Below are positions 21,124 to 30,741 of a DNA stretch of 64,000 nt, in pieces. The DNA is from Legionella qingyii. Lineage in GTDB: Bacteria; Pseudomonadota; Gammaproteobacteria; Legionellales; Legionellaceae. A program made the translations under genes and the position numbers. The stretch spans positions 3,021-67,020 of the forward strand of contig NZ_QHJG01000027.1 of NCBI RefSeq assembly GCF_003184185.1, in the 5' to 3' direction. How positions within the stretch are numbered: position 1 is the first letter of the stretch; each line of letters opens with the position of its first letter. Below the pieces are notes generated by a model that was given only the letters and a program-made list of their open reading frames with translations, did not search any database and was not told the DNA's origin.

Positions 21124-21913
21124 CTAATAGCTCCTCTATATACGCTCTGGCAGGATAATGAAAAGGAACAACCCCATCCGCTTCTCCATGCATAAATTGT
21201 CTGATCTGAGGCTCAGATGATTGAATGAGTTCATTCGGAGTTCCTTGGCCTATGATTTTTCCACCAGAGATTAGATAAATATAATCTGCTATAGAACAAG
21301 TTTCTTCAACGTCGTGGGAGACAATAATTGTGGTTGTATGCAACAACTCATTCAACCTTTTGATCAAACGAACCAAAACACCTAAAGAAATAGGGTCTTG
21401 TCCGGTAAATGGTTCATCATACATCATAAGTTCAGGATCCAAAGCTATGGTGCGTGCTAAAGCAACTCGTCTGGCCATACCACCTGACAATTGAGCAGGC
21501 ATCAAAGTAGCGGCCCCTCGCAACCCTACGGCTTCTAGCTTCATCAATACGATGTCACGCAACATGGACTCATTTAATTGAGTATGCTCCCGTAAAGGAA
21601 AAGCCACATTATCAAACACTGATAGATGGGTAAATAAAGCAGAACTCTGAAAAAGCAAGCCCATGTTTCGCCTAGCCTCATACAAAGCCTTGCGAGATAA
21701 TTGATGTATGTCTTGACCATTGACTTGAATACAGCCACTGTCAGGTCTTAGCTGAGCACCAATTAACTGCAATAAAGTAGTTTTTCCAGAACCACTTGGC
21801 CCCATAATTGCGGTAATTTTGCCACGCTGAACCAGCATATCAATACCATTGAATATGCAACGGCTCTCGCGAGTGAAGATTAAATTTTTTATTTCAACCC
21901 AATTTTCAGGCAT
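21116..21913 (-). CDS. mlaF: phospholipid ABC transporter ATPase MlaF
   Basis: ATPase of the MlaFEDB lipid transporter. It has Walker [15 protein letters not shown]-loop LLFQSSALF, signature motif [14 protein letters not shown] (the LSGGM variant of this family) and Walker [14 protein letters not shown], then the H-loop [10 protein letters not shown] chose ATG 21911-21913 ([11 protein letters not shown]). The frame continues to a TTG at 21967, but those 18 extra codons run into the 151-bp inverted repeat upstream. It is the first gene of the mla operon. Confidence 0.95.
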   Translation of the reverse strand: MPENWVEIKNLIFTRESRCIFNGIDMLVQRGKITAIMGPSGSGKTTLLQLIGAQLRPDSGCIQVNGQDIHQLSRKALYEARRNMGLLFQSSALFTHLSVFDNVAFPLREHTQLNESMLRDIVLMKLEAVGLRGAATLMPAQLSGGMARRVALARTIALDPELMMYDEPFTGQDPISLGVLVRLIKRLNELLHTTTIIVSHDVEETCSIADYIYLISGGKIIGQGTPNELIQSSEPQIRQFMHGEADGVVPFHYPARAYIEELLDA

Positions 21914-21955
21914 GCTCTGTTTTCCGGTTATAGCCAAAAGTAGAAGTATACCCAA

Positions 21956-22106
21956 GATACTCTCCAAAATGCTAGGTTTTTAGGGGGCTTGATTTTTTCG
22001 CTCAGGATACTTTTTAAGGATGAATAATAGCCAAGTTTTTTGCGAATATTTAAAAAGCATCCTGAGCAAAAAAAGCAACAAACTAAAATTAACATTTTGG
22101 AGTATC
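21956..22106. repeat. 151-bp imperfect inverted repeat (MITE-like) between mlaF and kdsD
   Basis: The ends are GATAC (21956) and GTATC (22106). The arms are about 62 nt: TCCAAAATG pairs with CATTTTGGA near the ends. GCTCAGGATACTTTTTAA (around 22000-22017) pairs with TTAAAAAGCATCCTGAGC further in. A few mismatches and a small indel separate the arms. No coding frame is seen. It occupies most of the divergent promoter region of two essential envelope operons. Confidence 0.75.
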
Positions 22107-22210
22107 CTGATAATTTATACTGGACCGTAAAAAAATTGAGCGATTTAATCCTATTTATTCAAATGTTTTTTTGTTAGAATGGAAAATAAGTAAAAAACAT
22201 CAAATAGCCT

Positions 22211-23173
22211 ATGAATTTTTGTACACTTGGACTTGCTGTTATTGAAACTGAAGCACAAGCTGTCTTTGAATTAACCCAGCGAATTGATAGCCGGTTTGAA
22301 AAAGCCTGTGAACTATTGCTCTCCTGTAACGGGCGGATCGTAGTTACTGGTATGGGAAAATCCGGTCATATAGCGAATAAAATCGCGGCAACTCTATCAA
22401 GTACAGGAAGCCCTTCGTTTTTTATGCACCCGGGCGAAGCAAGTCACGGGGATCTGGGAATGATTACCCGCCAAGATATCGTAATTGCCATTTCTCACTC
22501 AGGTAATACATTAGAGTTAGTCACATTACTTCCTTTGCTAAAAAGACTGGAAGTTCCTTTGATTACCCTAACTGGAAATTCTGAGTCGACTTTAGCAAAA
22601 GCAGCCGATGTTAACTTGGATGTTAGTATCAAGCAAGAAGCCTGCCCTCTTGGCCTTGCCCCAACAACCAGTACTACCGTAGCCTTAGTTATGGGCGATG
22701 CACTAGCAATTGCACTTTTGCAAGCGCGAGGTTTTAATGAGGAAGACTTTGCTTTATCACATCCTGGAGGCTCTTTAGGCAAACGACTTTTGCTGCGTAT
22801 TGACGAACTCTGTCACCAAGGAGCACAGCTACCGCTTATTCATGAAAATGCAACAGTCAGTGAAGCGCTAATTGAAGTAACTGATAAAAAATTGGGTATG
22901 ACTTGCGTCATTAATAACAAAGGGCATCTTGTTGGGGTCTATACAGATGGTGACATTCGACGCACTCTAACACGCCAATATGATATTAATACGACGCCAA
23001 TAAAAGAAGTCATGACTCGCGATGCCCGTACGATTCCCATGGGAATGCTTGCGGCTGAAGCTTTGACTATTATGCAAAAACACAGTATCACTTCATTAAT
23101 CGTCGTTGAGGAAGATAAACGGCCTATAGCTGTTCTTCATCTTCATGATTTATTAAAAGCGGGTGTTTTCTAA
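22211..23173 (+). CDS. kdsD: arabinose-5-phosphate isomerase KdsD
   Basis: Converts ribulose 5-phosphate to arabinose 5-phosphate, the first step of Kdo synthesis. It has an N-terminal SIS domain (VTGMGKSGHIANKIAATLSS, MHPGEASHGDLGMI, ISHSGNTLELV) followed by two CBS domains (about 205-320). It is 320 residues, close to E. coli KdsD (328). It is the first gene of kdsD-kdsC-lptC-lptA-lptB. It abuts kdsC with no gap. Confidence 0.96.
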   Translation: MNFCTLGLAVIETEAQAVFELTQRIDSRFEKACELLLSCNGRIVVTGMGKSGHIANKIAATLSSTGSPSFFMHPGEASHGDLGMITRQDIVIAISHSGNTLELVTLLPLLKRLEVPLITLTGNSESTLAKAADVNLDVSIKQEACPLGLAPTTSTTVALVMGDALAIALLQARGFNEEDFALSHPGGSLGKRLLLRIDELCHQGAQLPLIHENATVSEALIEVTDKKLGMTCVINNKGHLVGVYTDGDIRRTLTRQYDINTTPIKEVMTRDARTIPMGMLAAEALTIMQKHSITSLIVVEEDKRPIAVLHLHDLLKAGVF

Positions 23174-23698
23174 ATGAATAAATTAATTGAGCGAGCCAAG
23201 AACATTAAATGCCTCATCTGTGACTTAGATGGCGTTCTTACTGATGGTCTCTTATATATCGATAACCACTTTAATGAACTGAAAACATTCCATATTCATG
23301 ACGGAGTGGGTTTAAAATTACTTATGACTGCAGGAATTGAGGTCGCCGTTATTACTGGTTCGCGTAATGCAGTAGTAGATCATAGAATGCAACAATTAGG
23401 TATTATTCATTACTATAAAGATCAATTAGATAAGCAAGAGACTTACAAGCAACTTAAAAGTAAACTAAATCTCCAGGATGAACACTTTGCTTATATTGGT
23501 GATGATGTGCCGGATGCTCCAATTATGCGGCAAGTTGGTCTTAGTGTTGCCGTTGCCAATGCTGTACATCAAATTAAAGAAATTGCCATGTGGCAGACAA
23601 CACTGTCTGGAGGCCGTGGAGCGGTACGTGAGTTATGTGACCTTATTCTTAATGCACAGAATAAGATGGATTCAGCTATAGCAGGTTATCTAAAATAA
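23174..23698 (+). CDS. kdsC: 3-deoxy-D-manno-octulosonate 8-phosphate phosphatase KdsC
   Basis: Removes phosphate from Kdo-8-P in the cytoplasm. It is a cap-less HAD phosphatase: motif I is CDLDGVLTDG, motif II is VITGSRNAVV, a Lys lies in the middle region, and motif IV is FAYIGDDVPDAPIM. Its 174 residues are typical of the tetrameric C0 subfamily. The stop TAATG overlaps the lptC start by one base. Confidence 0.96.
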   Translation: MNKLIERAKNIKCLICDLDGVLTDGLLYIDNHFNELKTFHIHDGVGLKLLMTAGIEVAVITGSRNAVVDHRMQQLGIIHYYKDQLDKQETYKQLKSKLNLQDEHFAYIGDDVPDAPIMRQVGLSVAVANAVHQIKEIAMWQTTLSGGRGAVRELCDLILNAQNKMDSAIAGYLK

Positions 23699-24264
23699 TG
23701 AATGCGACAAAACAATTCGTATGGCTGTTTTTTACTTTGATTATCCTGGCGTGTTCAGGATGGTATTACAGCCACTCTGCAATAAGAATTCGCTTGGATA
23801 GTGAAACCCTGGCTAATTCAGTAGACATTACTATTTCTAACGTTACAGTACGTCAGTATAATCAACAAGGGACACTTGCCAATGTGCTTACCTCTCCATT
23901 CATGCAGCATATTCAAAAAGGTAATGTCTATTTATTACAAAATCCACATATTATTGTAAGCCAAGAAGAACAGCCTCCCTGGGATATCAGCTCACTCAAG
24001 GCCAAATCATTTGAAGGTGGTAAACAAATCACGTTTACTGGCAATGTTGTTGTGCGTCAAAAAAAAGGAACGCAAGAAAGTACTTTAAAAACAGAAGAAG
24101 TAATCTACTTCCCTAAAGAAAAGAGGGCAAGTTCTGATTTGCTCGTAACATACGAACAACCAGGTAACGTTGTTCAGTCTACCGGAATGAATGCTTACCT
24201 CGATGAAAAAAGAGTAGAGTTATTGCACCAAGCAAGAGGAAGTTATGTTCCAGCGAATGGTTAA
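23698..24264 (+). CDS. lptC: LPS transport periplasmic-bridge subunit LptC
   Basis: Bitopic inner-membrane protein that passes LPS from LptB2FG to LptA. It has one N-terminal span (QFVWLFFTLIILACSGWYY) and a beta-jellyroll periplasmic domain (VTVRQYNQQGTLANVLTSPF, ITFTGNVVVRQ). Its 188 residues match E. coli LptC. Sequence conservation is low in this family, so position between kdsC and lptA carries weight. It overlaps lptA by 20 bp. Confidence 0.93.
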   Translation: MNATKQFVWLFFTLIILACSGWYYSHSAIRIRLDSETLANSVDITISNVTVRQYNQQGTLANVLTSPFMQHIQKGNVYLLQNPHIIVSQEEQPPWDISSLKAKSFEGGKQITFTGNVVVRQKKGTQESTLKTEEVIYFPKEKRASSDLLVTYEQPGNVVQSTGMNAYLDEKRVELLHQARGSYVPANG

Positions 24265-24754
24265 CTACAGTTTGCTTCTTTTTTTCTTGTTCACTTCTTC
24301 TGCATTTGCCCTAGCAGAAGATAAAGAAAAAGTAATGCATGTAATGGCAGACTCAGCTGATTTAAGCCAACAAGAGCATAAAGGAATCTATATTGGCAAT
24401 GTTGAATTGGTGCAAGGAACAACAAATCTACAAGCCTCTAAAGCGGTGACTATAGGAAATGAAAAAAATCAACTAGTTGTTGCCATAGCCAATGGAACTA
24501 AAGAAAAACAGGCGCACTATTGGACAATAACGGATCCTAAAAAACCTCCCGTACATGCTTATGCAGATATCATTCGATATTATCCATTACGCCATTTAAT
24601 TGAGTTAATAGGGAATGCTCGAGTAGAACAAGGAAAAAACTCTTTTTCTGCTGCAAAAATAAGTTATGATACTGAGAAACAACATGTTCTGTCTCACGGT
24701 AATGACAGCCAAAGAATTGTTATTATTTATCACCCAGAAAAGAAACCATCATGA
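24245..24754 (+). CDS. lptA: periplasmic LPS-binding protein LptA
   Basis: Forms the periplasmic filament between LptC and the outer-membrane LptDE. It has a signal peptide ([18 protein letters not shown]). The jellyroll has [20 protein letters not shown] and later [17 protein letters not shown], giving the repeated GN[VA]xxxQG pattern of the OstA/LptA family. Two possible ATGs exist (24245 and 24257); the second places the basic residue nearer the signal core. The stop overlaps lptB as ATGA. Confidence 0.93.
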   Translation: MFQRMVNYSLLLFFLFTSSAFALAEDKEKVMHVMADSADLSQQEHKGIYIGNVELVQGTTNLQASKAVTIGNEKNQLVVAIANGTKEKQAHYWTITDPKKPPVHAYADIIRYYPLRHLIELIGNARVEQGKNSFSAAKISYDTEKQHVLSHGNDSQRIVIIYHPEKKPS

Positions 24755-25476
24755 GTATACTGGAAGCGCGAAATCTAAAAAAATCATTTAAATCGCGAAC
24801 CGTGGTTAACGGCATCAGTATCCATATAAAAAATGGCGAGTGCGTTGGTTTGTTAGGCCCTAATGGAGCGGGTAAAACAACGTGTTTTTATATGATAGTT
24901 GGTTTGCAATCCTGCGATGAAGGTCAAATTCTTCTATCTAACCAAGATATAACACTAAGTGCCATGCATCAAAGAGCGCGTCTGGGAATTAGCTACCTTC
25001 CCCAAGAGGCTTCTGTCTTTCGTAAACTGACTGTTGCAGAAAACATCATGGCTATTTTGGAGCTTAGACCTGATTTAAACGAGCAGGCTCGAGAAGAAAA
25101 GCTAGATCTTCTGCTTCAAGAGTTTCATATTACACATCTGCATAAAAGTCTTGGTATGTCCTTATCTGGAGGAGAAAGACGACGTGTTGAAATTGCGAGA
25201 GCCTTAGCTATTGAGCCTTCCTTCATTCTTCTTGATGAACCTTTTGCTGGAGTCGACCCTATTTCGGTTATTGATATCAAAAAAATCATTCAACATTTAT
25301 GTAATAAAGGTATTGGCGTTTTAATCACGGATCATAATGTCAGAGAAACCCTGGATATTTGTGAGCGAGCTTATATCGTCAGCCAAGGAAAAATATTGTG
25401 TGAAGGAACCCCTGAGATTATACTGGCCAACCAACAAGTTAGGGCCGTTTATTTAGGCGAGGATTTCACCTTATAA
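24751..25476 (+). CDS. lptB: LPS export ABC transporter ATPase LptB
   Basis: Cytoplasmic ATPase that powers LPS extraction by LptFG. It has Walker [18 protein letters not shown]-loop YLPQEASVF, signature motif [17 protein letters not shown], Walker [17 protein letters not shown] and the H-loop [11 protein letters not shown]. These are the diagnostic LptB residues, and the length (241) is exact. In many gammaproteobacteria rpoN follows, but here a repeat and trpG follow instead. Confidence 0.97.
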   Translation: MSILEARNLKKSFKSRTVVNGISIHIKNGECVGLLGPNGAGKTTCFYMIVGLQSCDEGQILLSNQDITLSAMHQRARLGISYLPQEASVFRKLTVAENIMAILELRPDLNEQAREEKLDLLLQEFHITHLHKSLGMSLSGGERRRVEIARALAIEPSFILLDEPFAGVDPISVIDIKKIIQHLCNKGIGVLITDHNVRETLDICERAYIVSQGKILCEGTPEIILANQQVRAVYLGEDFTL

Positions 25477-25480
25477 ATAA

Positions 25481-25539
25481 GTACCCTGAGTACAGCGCAG
25501 CGGAGCCCAGGAATGTATATTCGGTAAACCCAGGGTTAC
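25481..25539 (+). repeat. dispersed GTAGCCTGGGT repeat, copy 3 (diverged)
   Basis: TACCCTGAGTACAGCGCAGCGGAG is followed by CCCAGG and GTAAACCCAGGGTTAC. It sits right after the lptB stop, between lptB and trpG, where it may act as a terminator-like structure. Confidence 0.6.
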
Positions 25540-25583
25540 GTTTTGCACCCAAGCGACGTCACCAACCAATATTTTGATTTAAC

Positions 25584-26162
25584 ATGCTGCTCATTATTGA
25601 TAATTATGATTCATTCACCTACAACCTAGTGCAATATTTCCAATGCCTCAATCAAGAAGTATTAGTTTATACCCATGATCAAATCAGTATAAGCCAGATA
25701 AAAAAACTAGGTCCTCAATACTTGGTCATCTCACCAGGCCCAAAAGCTCCAAATGATGCAGGTATTTCCATGGAAGCAATACATACTTTTTATTCTACTA
25801 TTCCTATTTTAGGTATTTGTCTTGGACATCAAAGCATTGCTCAAGTTTTTGGCGGTCGAATAATACCCGCCTCAGAAATAATGCATGGAAGAACATCAAC
25901 TATAGAACATAATCAACAAAGAATTTTTAAAAGCATCCCGAATCATTTCAAAGCAACTCGTTATCATTCTTTGATGGTTGAAAAACAAAGCCTTCCAGAG
26001 TGCTTCGCAATTGACGCATGGACAAATGATACAATTATGGCAATATCACATCGTCAATATCCTGTTTTTGGTCTACAATTCCACCCAGAGGCAATATTAA
26101 GCCAATATGGACTGCAATTATTAGAGAATTTCTTAAAATATGAAACCCAATGTTCTGTTTGA
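25584..26162 (+). CDS. trpG: anthranilate / aminodeoxychorismate synthase glutaminase subunit
   Basis: Class I glutamine amidotransferase supplying ammonia to the synthase component I of tryptophan and/or folate synthesis. The triad is visible: Cys in LGICLGHQSIAQ, and His and Glu in FGLQFHPEAIL. The start MLLIIDNYDSFTYNLVQYF is typical. At 192 residues it is a stand-alone PabA/TrpG. It overlaps trpD by 23 bp, which favours a tryptophan role; such subunits often serve both pathways. No trpE is in the window. Confidence 0.92.
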   Translation: MLLIIDNYDSFTYNLVQYFQCLNQEVLVYTHDQISISQIKKLGPQYLVISPGPKAPNDAGISMEAIHTFYSTIPILGICLGHQSIAQVFGGRIIPASEIMHGRTSTIEHNQQRIFKSIPNHFKATRYHSLMVEKQSLPECFAIDAWTNDTIMAISHRQYPVFGLQFHPEAILSQYGLQLLENFLKYETQCSV

Positions 26163-27174
26163 GCACTTAATCGCGAAAAAAAATTTAAAACCTGAACAAA
26201 TGCAAGCCGTGATTCACGCGTGTATGTCAGGCCAATATAATGATATACAAATCGCGACTTTTTTAGCACTCATGCGCATGAAAGGTGAAACTACTGAAGA
26301 GTTAATTGCTGCAGCAGAAGTTATGCAGAAATTAGCCCATCCAATCGATTTAGGATCCAACTTAATTGATATCGTTGGGACAGGCGGAGATGGCAAAAAT
26401 ACATTTAACGTTTCTACAGCATGTAGTTTTGTGGTAGCAGCAGCAGGATTCCAAGTTGCAAAACACGGTAATCGCTCTGTTTCTAGTCGTAGTGGAAGTG
26501 CTGATTTATTAGAACAAGCAGGTTTTATATTAAGCCTTTCCGATCAGCATATACAGACCTGTATCGAACAATGTGGCCTGGCATTTTTATTTGCGCCTCA
26601 CTACCACCCTGCCATGCAACATGCACGTGCAGCACGACAACAACTAGGCATTAGAACCTTGTTCAACTTACTTGGCCCTTTAATCAATCCTGCTCGAGTA
26701 AAAAAGCAAGTAGTTGGTGTATTTTCAAAAGATTGGCAAAAACCTTTAGCTTCTGTTCTTGCTCACTTGGGAAGTGAACGAGCTTTAGTAGTATGTTCTC
26801 AAGATGGATTAGATGAAATCAGTATTGCCGCACCTACAGATGTTATTGAGTATCGAGAAGGATCCTTCGATCATTGGATAATTAATCCAGAAGACTATGG
26901 GATCAAACATCACTCTTTAGAAGAAGTTATTGTTGATTCCCCCACTCAAAGTTTAGAAATGATTCAGGCGGTGTTCTCCGGAGAACAAGGAGCCGCTCGT
27001 GATATGGTCTTATTAAATTCTGCCGCAGCAATTTACTGCGCTCATGAAAGTATTTCGTTTATTCGTGCATTGGAGCAAGCTAAAATCGTTATAGACAGTG
27101 GAAAAGCCAGCCAATGTTTTACTCAACTTAGTCAACTAACTCAAACTTTAAATAAAGAATCGCATCATGAATAG
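26140..27174 (+). CDS. trpD: anthranilate phosphoribosyltransferase
   Basis: Transfers phosphoribose from PRPP to anthranilate (tryptophan synthesis, step 2). It has the PRPP-binding [14 protein letters not shown], then [18 protein letters not shown], and [24 protein letters not shown]. Its 344 residues are normal. The start lies within trpG and the end overlaps trpC by 8 bp, so trpGDC is one transcription and translation unit. Confidence 0.97.
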   Translation: MKPNVLFEHLIAKKNLKPEQMQAVIHACMSGQYNDIQIATFLALMRMKGETTEELIAAAEVMQKLAHPIDLGSNLIDIVGTGGDGKNTFNVSTACSFVVAAAGFQVAKHGNRSVSSRSGSADLLEQAGFILSLSDQHIQTCIEQCGLAFLFAPHYHPAMQHARAARQQLGIRTLFNLLGPLINPARVKKQVVGVFSKDWQKPLASVLAHLGSERALVVCSQDGLDEISIAAPTDVIEYREGSFDHWIINPEDYGIKHHSLEEVIVDSPTQSLEMIQAVFSGEQGAARDMVLLNSAAAIYCAHESISFIRALEQAKIVIDSGKASQCFTQLSQLTQTLNKESHHE

Positions 27175-27946
27175 TGTGTTACAGCGTATAGCCCAACGTA
27201 AACAGGAAGAGGTCGCTCTTGCCAAGAAAAATAAGCCATTAAGCGTATTGGCAGAACAGCCCCTCATGGAGCGACGTGATTTCATTGCTGCTCTGAACAG
27301 TGAACAAAATCCGGCAATTATTGCGGAAATTAAGCGTGCATCGCCAAGCAAAGGATTAATCAGAGAGGATTTTAATGTAGAAGAAATTGCAACAATCTAT
27401 GCACAACATGGTGCACGTTGCCTTTCTGTGCTTACTGACATTGATTTTTTTCAAGGTCATCCTGATTATTTGGCTCTGGCAAAAACGCATTGCAACCTAC
27501 CTGTATTACGAAAGGATTTTATTCTTGATCCATATCAAATTTATGAAAGCCTGGCATTAGGTGCAGACTGTATCTTACTTATTGTTGCATTACTTGATGA
27601 TGTTCAGTTAACGGATTTCTATCAATTAGCGCACGAACTGGAATTGGCAGTACTTGTAGAAAGCCATAGTCACGAGGAACTGGAGCGCGCTTTACGCTTA
27701 CCTACCCCCTTAATAGGTATTAATAATCGTAGTCTTCATACTTTTAAGACAGACATCCAACTCAGTATCCAATTAAAACAATATATTCCTCAAGATAAAA
27801 TTACTATCACTGAAAGTGGTATTAACACACGTACAGATATAAATTTGATGCAATCTCATGGCATTAATACCTTTCTTATTGGAGAAAGTTTAATGAGGGC
27901 CAAAGATATAGGGAAAGCTCTGGAGCAGCTTATAAATAGAAATTAA
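27167..27946 (+). CDS. trpC: indole-3-glycerol phosphate synthase
   Basis: Converts carboxyphenylaminodeoxyribulose phosphate to indole glycerol phosphate. It is a (beta/alpha)8 barrel with the catalytic Lys in [12 protein letters not shown], the conserved [43 protein letters not shown] and ITESGINTR. Its 259 residues correspond to a monofunctional TrpC, not the TrpCF fusion of enterobacteria. trpF and trpBA are not nearby. Confidence 0.97.
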   Translation: MNSVLQRIAQRKQEEVALAKKNKPLSVLAEQPLMERRDFIAALNSEQNPAIIAEIKRASPSKGLIREDFNVEEIATIYAQHGARCLSVLTDIDFFQGHPDYLALAKTHCNLPVLRKDFILDPYQIYESLALGADCILLIVALLDDVQLTDFYQLAHELELAVLVESHSHEELERALRLPTPLIGINNRSLHTFKTDIQLSIQLKQYIPQDKITITESGINTRTDINLMQSHGINTFLIGESLMRAKDIGKALEQLINRN

Positions 27947-27967
27947 TCTTGGGATAAGTATCCCCCT

Positions 27968-27999
27968 GTACCCTGGGTGCTACGAAGCAAAACCCGGGA
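27968..27999 (+). repeat. dispersed GTAGCCTGGGT repeat, copy 4
   Basis: GTACCCTGGGTGCTACGAAG continues CAAAACCCGGGAA. It follows the trpC stop by about 20 bp and can form a CCTGGGT/ACCCGGG hairpin, so it may end trpGDC transcription. Confidence 0.7.
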
Positions 28000-28081
28000 A
28001 ATCTGGATGCTTAGGGTTATGGCTTATACCTTAATCCGAATTATAAAGCATCCACCATTTTTGTTAACGCCTGTTAAACAA

Positions 28082-28228
28082 CTACTCCCAATTTGGCTCA
28101 GATGGTTGTGATGGTTCAGGCTCAGGATATCCAGGCTCATCCGGCTCATAAGGCTCTGGTTCAATTGGATATTCTTCAGGATCCTCAGGATACTCATAAG
28201 GCTCTGGTATTTCATTGTCGTTTTTCAA
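28082..28228 (-). CDS. predicted 48-residue Pro/Glu-rich acidic peptide
   Basis: Not recognised. The frame starts with TTG (28226-28228) preceded by AAGGGTG at a good ribosome-site distance, and stops at TAG 28082-28084. It begins MKNDNEIPEPYEYPEDPEEY and continues with PIEPEPYEPDEPGYPEPEP, then ends PSEPNWE. About two-thirds of residues are Pro, Glu, Asp or Tyr, in loosely repeated EP[YE]P units; after the first residues there is almost no basic charge. No membrane segment, signal peptide or Cys is present, and it is probably disordered. It diverges from the SDR gene. The overlapping frame that starts nearby looks random. The non-random composition is the main support, so confidence is moderate. 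Confidence 0.5.
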   Translation of the reverse strand: MKNDNEIPEPYEYPEDPEEYPIEPEPYEPDEPGYPEPEPSQPSEPNWE

Positions 28229-28282
28229 GATAACACCCTTATGTTTGTATGATTTATAAAAATTATAGCAAAAGGAAAAAAA

Positions 28283-29119
28283 ATGAAAGTAGCTGTAATC
28301 ACCGGTGCTGCAAATGGAATTGGCTTAGCATTAAGCCAAGTCAATTTACAACAAGGCAATACTGTAGTTATGGTAGATAAAGATGACATTAAACTCAAAC
28401 AAGAAACCGAACGATTATTGTCCCTCTTCCCGGAGAAAATTTTGGCAATTGCCTGTGATGTAACCCAAGCTGATGACGTCGTACAATTGGCACAACAGGT
28501 TGAGAATAAGTTAGGACGGATTGATTGGATCTACAATAATGCAGGAATTATAGGCTCATTAGCGCCTATCTGGGATTTGCCTTCAGAACATATCCAACGC
28601 GTAATGGATGTGAACTTATATGGAATGATTCATATGATCCAGGCTTTTATTCCGTTTTTATTTCAACAAGCTTTTCATTCACATATTATCAATATAGCGA
28701 GCTTATATGCATTATGTACAGGTTCGCAAACCACTTCTTATTCCATGTCAAAACATGCTGTACTTGCATTGTCTGAATCATTATATTTTGATTTGGTGCG
28801 TATGAAAAAACCAGTAGATGTCTCAGTTGTTTTTCCTTCCTTTACAGACACATCCCTGTTGTCACATACAGCCAGTGCAAATTCTTCTTTTCATGAAGCA
28901 TTAAAGTCACTTTTATCACATTCACGCCCCGCTATAGATATTGCAGAACATATTGTTCATGAAGTAGACCAGAAGAAATTTTATATTTTTCCGGATAAAG
29001 AAGTAAAAGGATATTGTGAAGAACGAACTAATGCCATGATTCTCCAGGAAAACCCACATGTAACCAATATTGAGAAATTAATGGGTGCACTAATTAAACG
29101 GCAGGAATCCAGGAATTAA
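28283..29119 (+). CDS. short-chain dehydrogenase/reductase (SDR)
   Basis: NAD(P)-dependent oxidoreductase of unknown substrate. The classical SDR motifs are intact: TGAANGIGLA (cofactor), NNAG, the catalytic Ser in INIASLYAL, and YSMSK (YxxxK). Residue D38 after the second strand (VMVDKDD) suggests NAD(H) preference. It is 278 residues. The ATG follows AAAGG. It stands alone, 310 bp from an oppositely oriented FMO-type monooxygenase, so no pathway can be assigned. Confidence 0.9.
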   Translation: MKVAVITGAANGIGLALSQVNLQQGNTVVMVDKDDIKLKQETERLLSLFPEKILAIACDVTQADDVVQLAQQVENKLGRIDWIYNNAGIIGSLAPIWDLPSEHIQRVMDVNLYGMIHMIQAFIPFLFQQAFHSHIINIASLYALCTGSQTTSYSMSKHAVLALSESLYFDLVRMKKPVDVSVVFPSFTDTSLLSHTASANSSFHEALKSLLSHSRPAIDIAEHIVHEVDQKKFYIFPDKEVKGYCEERTNAMILQENPHVTNIEKLMGALIKRQESRN

Positions 29120-29171
29120 TCGCTCACTCCCAATACATCTCACAAACACAGTAATAAACCAACTTGATGGA

Positions 29172-29196
29172 TAGATTCCCGCCCTCGCGGGAATGA
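29172..29196. repeat. REP-like hairpin
   Basis: TAGATTCCCGCCCTCGCGGG continues AATGAC. The ATTCCCGC/GCGGGAAT arms pair around CCTC. It is similar to the REP units at 11538-11622. It lies in the 311-bp gene-free stretch 29120-29430, which also holds repeat copy 5 and otherwise shows nothing coding. Confidence 0.7.
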
Positions 29197-29386
29197 CACT
29201 ACATACAAACAACTTGCATATTAATGAGTCAATAAATGGTAAGAAGTGACGATACATCAGGCTCAGGTTTGACGTGAGTTGTTCTGGGCTGACGTATCCT
29301 AATGAATATTGGAGATAACATATCTTGGTGAACGTTCAATGGTATCAACCTGGATATGCGAAATCTTGGGTATTCGGGCACAGAGT

Positions 29387-29420
29387 TCCCGGGTTGGGGC
29401 TTTGCCTTCACCCAGGCTAC
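29387..29420 (-). repeat. dispersed GTAGCCTGGGT repeat, copy 5
   Basis: Reverse orientation: TCCCGGGTTGGGGCTTTGCC followed by TTCACCCAGGCTAC. It is positioned just past the 3' end of the FMO gene, between convergent genes. Confidence 0.7.
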
Positions 29421-29430
29421 AATTTTGCAA

Positions 29431-30741
29431 TTAAGCTTCCAGCATATCCAATAATTCGCGGCGAAACTTATGATAATCCACTTCTACAGCATGTCTTATA
29501 TGGGATTTAAATCGATAATGAGGTTTATTCATTTCTTGAAGTGTTTTTTCATGCAATTTATCAGGTCGCTTCAAAGTTCCCATAATAATGCGTGCCGCGA
29601 TTTTTGACTGATAATCAGCTAGAGGCCAAATACATCCTTGAGGCTGACACAAACCAATAAAATAGAGATTATCAAAGTCCGGATGCATCATTTTACGATA
29701 CAGTGGAATCTTAGTTGAATTACTAAAGTCAGCAATTTCTTTATCGAGGAAAGGAAAACTTATTTTATAACCTGTGGCGAAAATCACTGTATCAAACTCT
29801 TCAGAATTACCATTTGTAAAATGAACTCGATTTCCTTCGAAATGAGTAATTCCTGGGCGAGGGAAAACTTCTCCATGACGAATAAAATAGAGCAACTCTG
29901 TATTAATTGTTGGATGGATTTCTAGAGGACCGCAATCTGGTTTCATTAATTTATATTTAGCATATCGCCCCTGCAAGATACGCGCAAAAAAACTTAAAGT
30001 CTTCTGTCTTAGCCAGGAAGGCATCCATCTCATTTTTGCTACAGCATCATCTGTTGGTTTGCCAAATACAAATTTAGGGAAAATGTGATAGCCTCTACGC
30101 ATACTGATACACATTTTCGAAGAAACGCGTGCTACTTCTACAGCAATATCACAAGCAGAATTACCGCCACCAACGACCAAAACACGTTGATCTTTAAAAA
30201 CAGAGGCTTTCTTATATTGATGTGAGTGAAGCAGCTGTCCAGAAAATTCACCTGGATATTCTGGCATTAACGGATCCCAATGATGGCCATTAGCGACCAA
30301 TAGATAATCAAAAAACTCTTCATGAGTACCTTGATCATTTTCAAAAATGACTTTCCATTGACCCAGATCCGTATGTTCTACTTTCAAAACATTCGTGTTA
30401 AAACGAATGTATTTAGTTAAATCAAAATGGTTTGCGTAGCTTTTAAAATAATCTAAAACCAAAGTATGTGATGGATAATCAGGATAATGCGCCGGCATAG
30501 GAAAATCTTCGAATTCCGACCAACGCTTTGAACTAATGATATGAGTCGTTTCATAAACACTGGAATGATCATTCCTCTCGTCATATACCCAGTTACCGCC
30601 GATTTGATTGTTTTTTTCAAATACAGTGATATCGGTTACACCCTCTTCTTGCAAATTTTTAATTGCAGCAAGACCGCTCGGACCTGCTCCAATGATGCAG
30701 ACACGAGGACAACTCTCTTTACCCTTTTGCTTGATTTGCAT
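29431..30741 (-). CDS. flavin-containing monooxygenase-like protein
   Basis: Predicted FAD- and NADPH-dependent class B monooxygenase. It has the FAD-binding Rossmann motif IIGAGPSGLAA near the N-terminus. The FMO identifying motif FxGxxxHxxxYK is seen as FSGQLLHSHQYKKA, followed by the NADPH Rossmann motif VVGGGNSACDIA and the C-terminal FATGY motif. It is 436 residues, the size of bacterial FMOs such as trimethylamine monooxygenase. The substrate is unknown. Its start overlaps the end of the lipoprotein hydrolase gene by 23 bp, which suggests an operon. Confidence 0.9.
   Translation of the reverse strand: MQIKQKGKESCPRVCIIGAGPSGLAAIKNLQEEGVTDITVFEKNNQIGGNWVYDERNDHSSVYETTHIISSKRWSEFEDFPMPAHYPDYPSHTLVLDYFKSYANHFDLTKYIRFNTNVLKVEHTDLGQWKVIFENDQGTHEEFFDYLLVANGHHWDPLMPEYPGEFSGQLLHSHQYKKASVFKDQRVLVVGGGNSACDIAVEVARVSSKMCISMRRGYHIFPKFVFGKPTDDAVAKMRWMPSWLRQKTLSFFARILQGRYAKYKLMKPDCGPLEIHPTINTELLYFIRHGEVFPRPGITHFEGNRVHFTNGNSEEFDTVIFATGYKISFPFLDKEIADFSNSTKIPLYRKMMHPDFDNLYFIGLCQPQGCIWPLADYQSKIAARIIMGTLKRPDKLHEKTLQEMNKPHYRFKSHIRHAVEVDYHKFRRELLDMLEA

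Noticed and set aside
28024..28215. 63-codon minus-strand frame overlapping the Pro/Glu peptide gene
   Set aside because: Its translation looks random, no ribosome site is seen, and the alternative frame has strongly biased composition plus a good ribosome site.
29229..29411. 60-codon minus-strand frame in the SDR-FMO gap
   Set aside because: It runs through a dispersed repeat and shows no ribosome site or recognisable sequence character.
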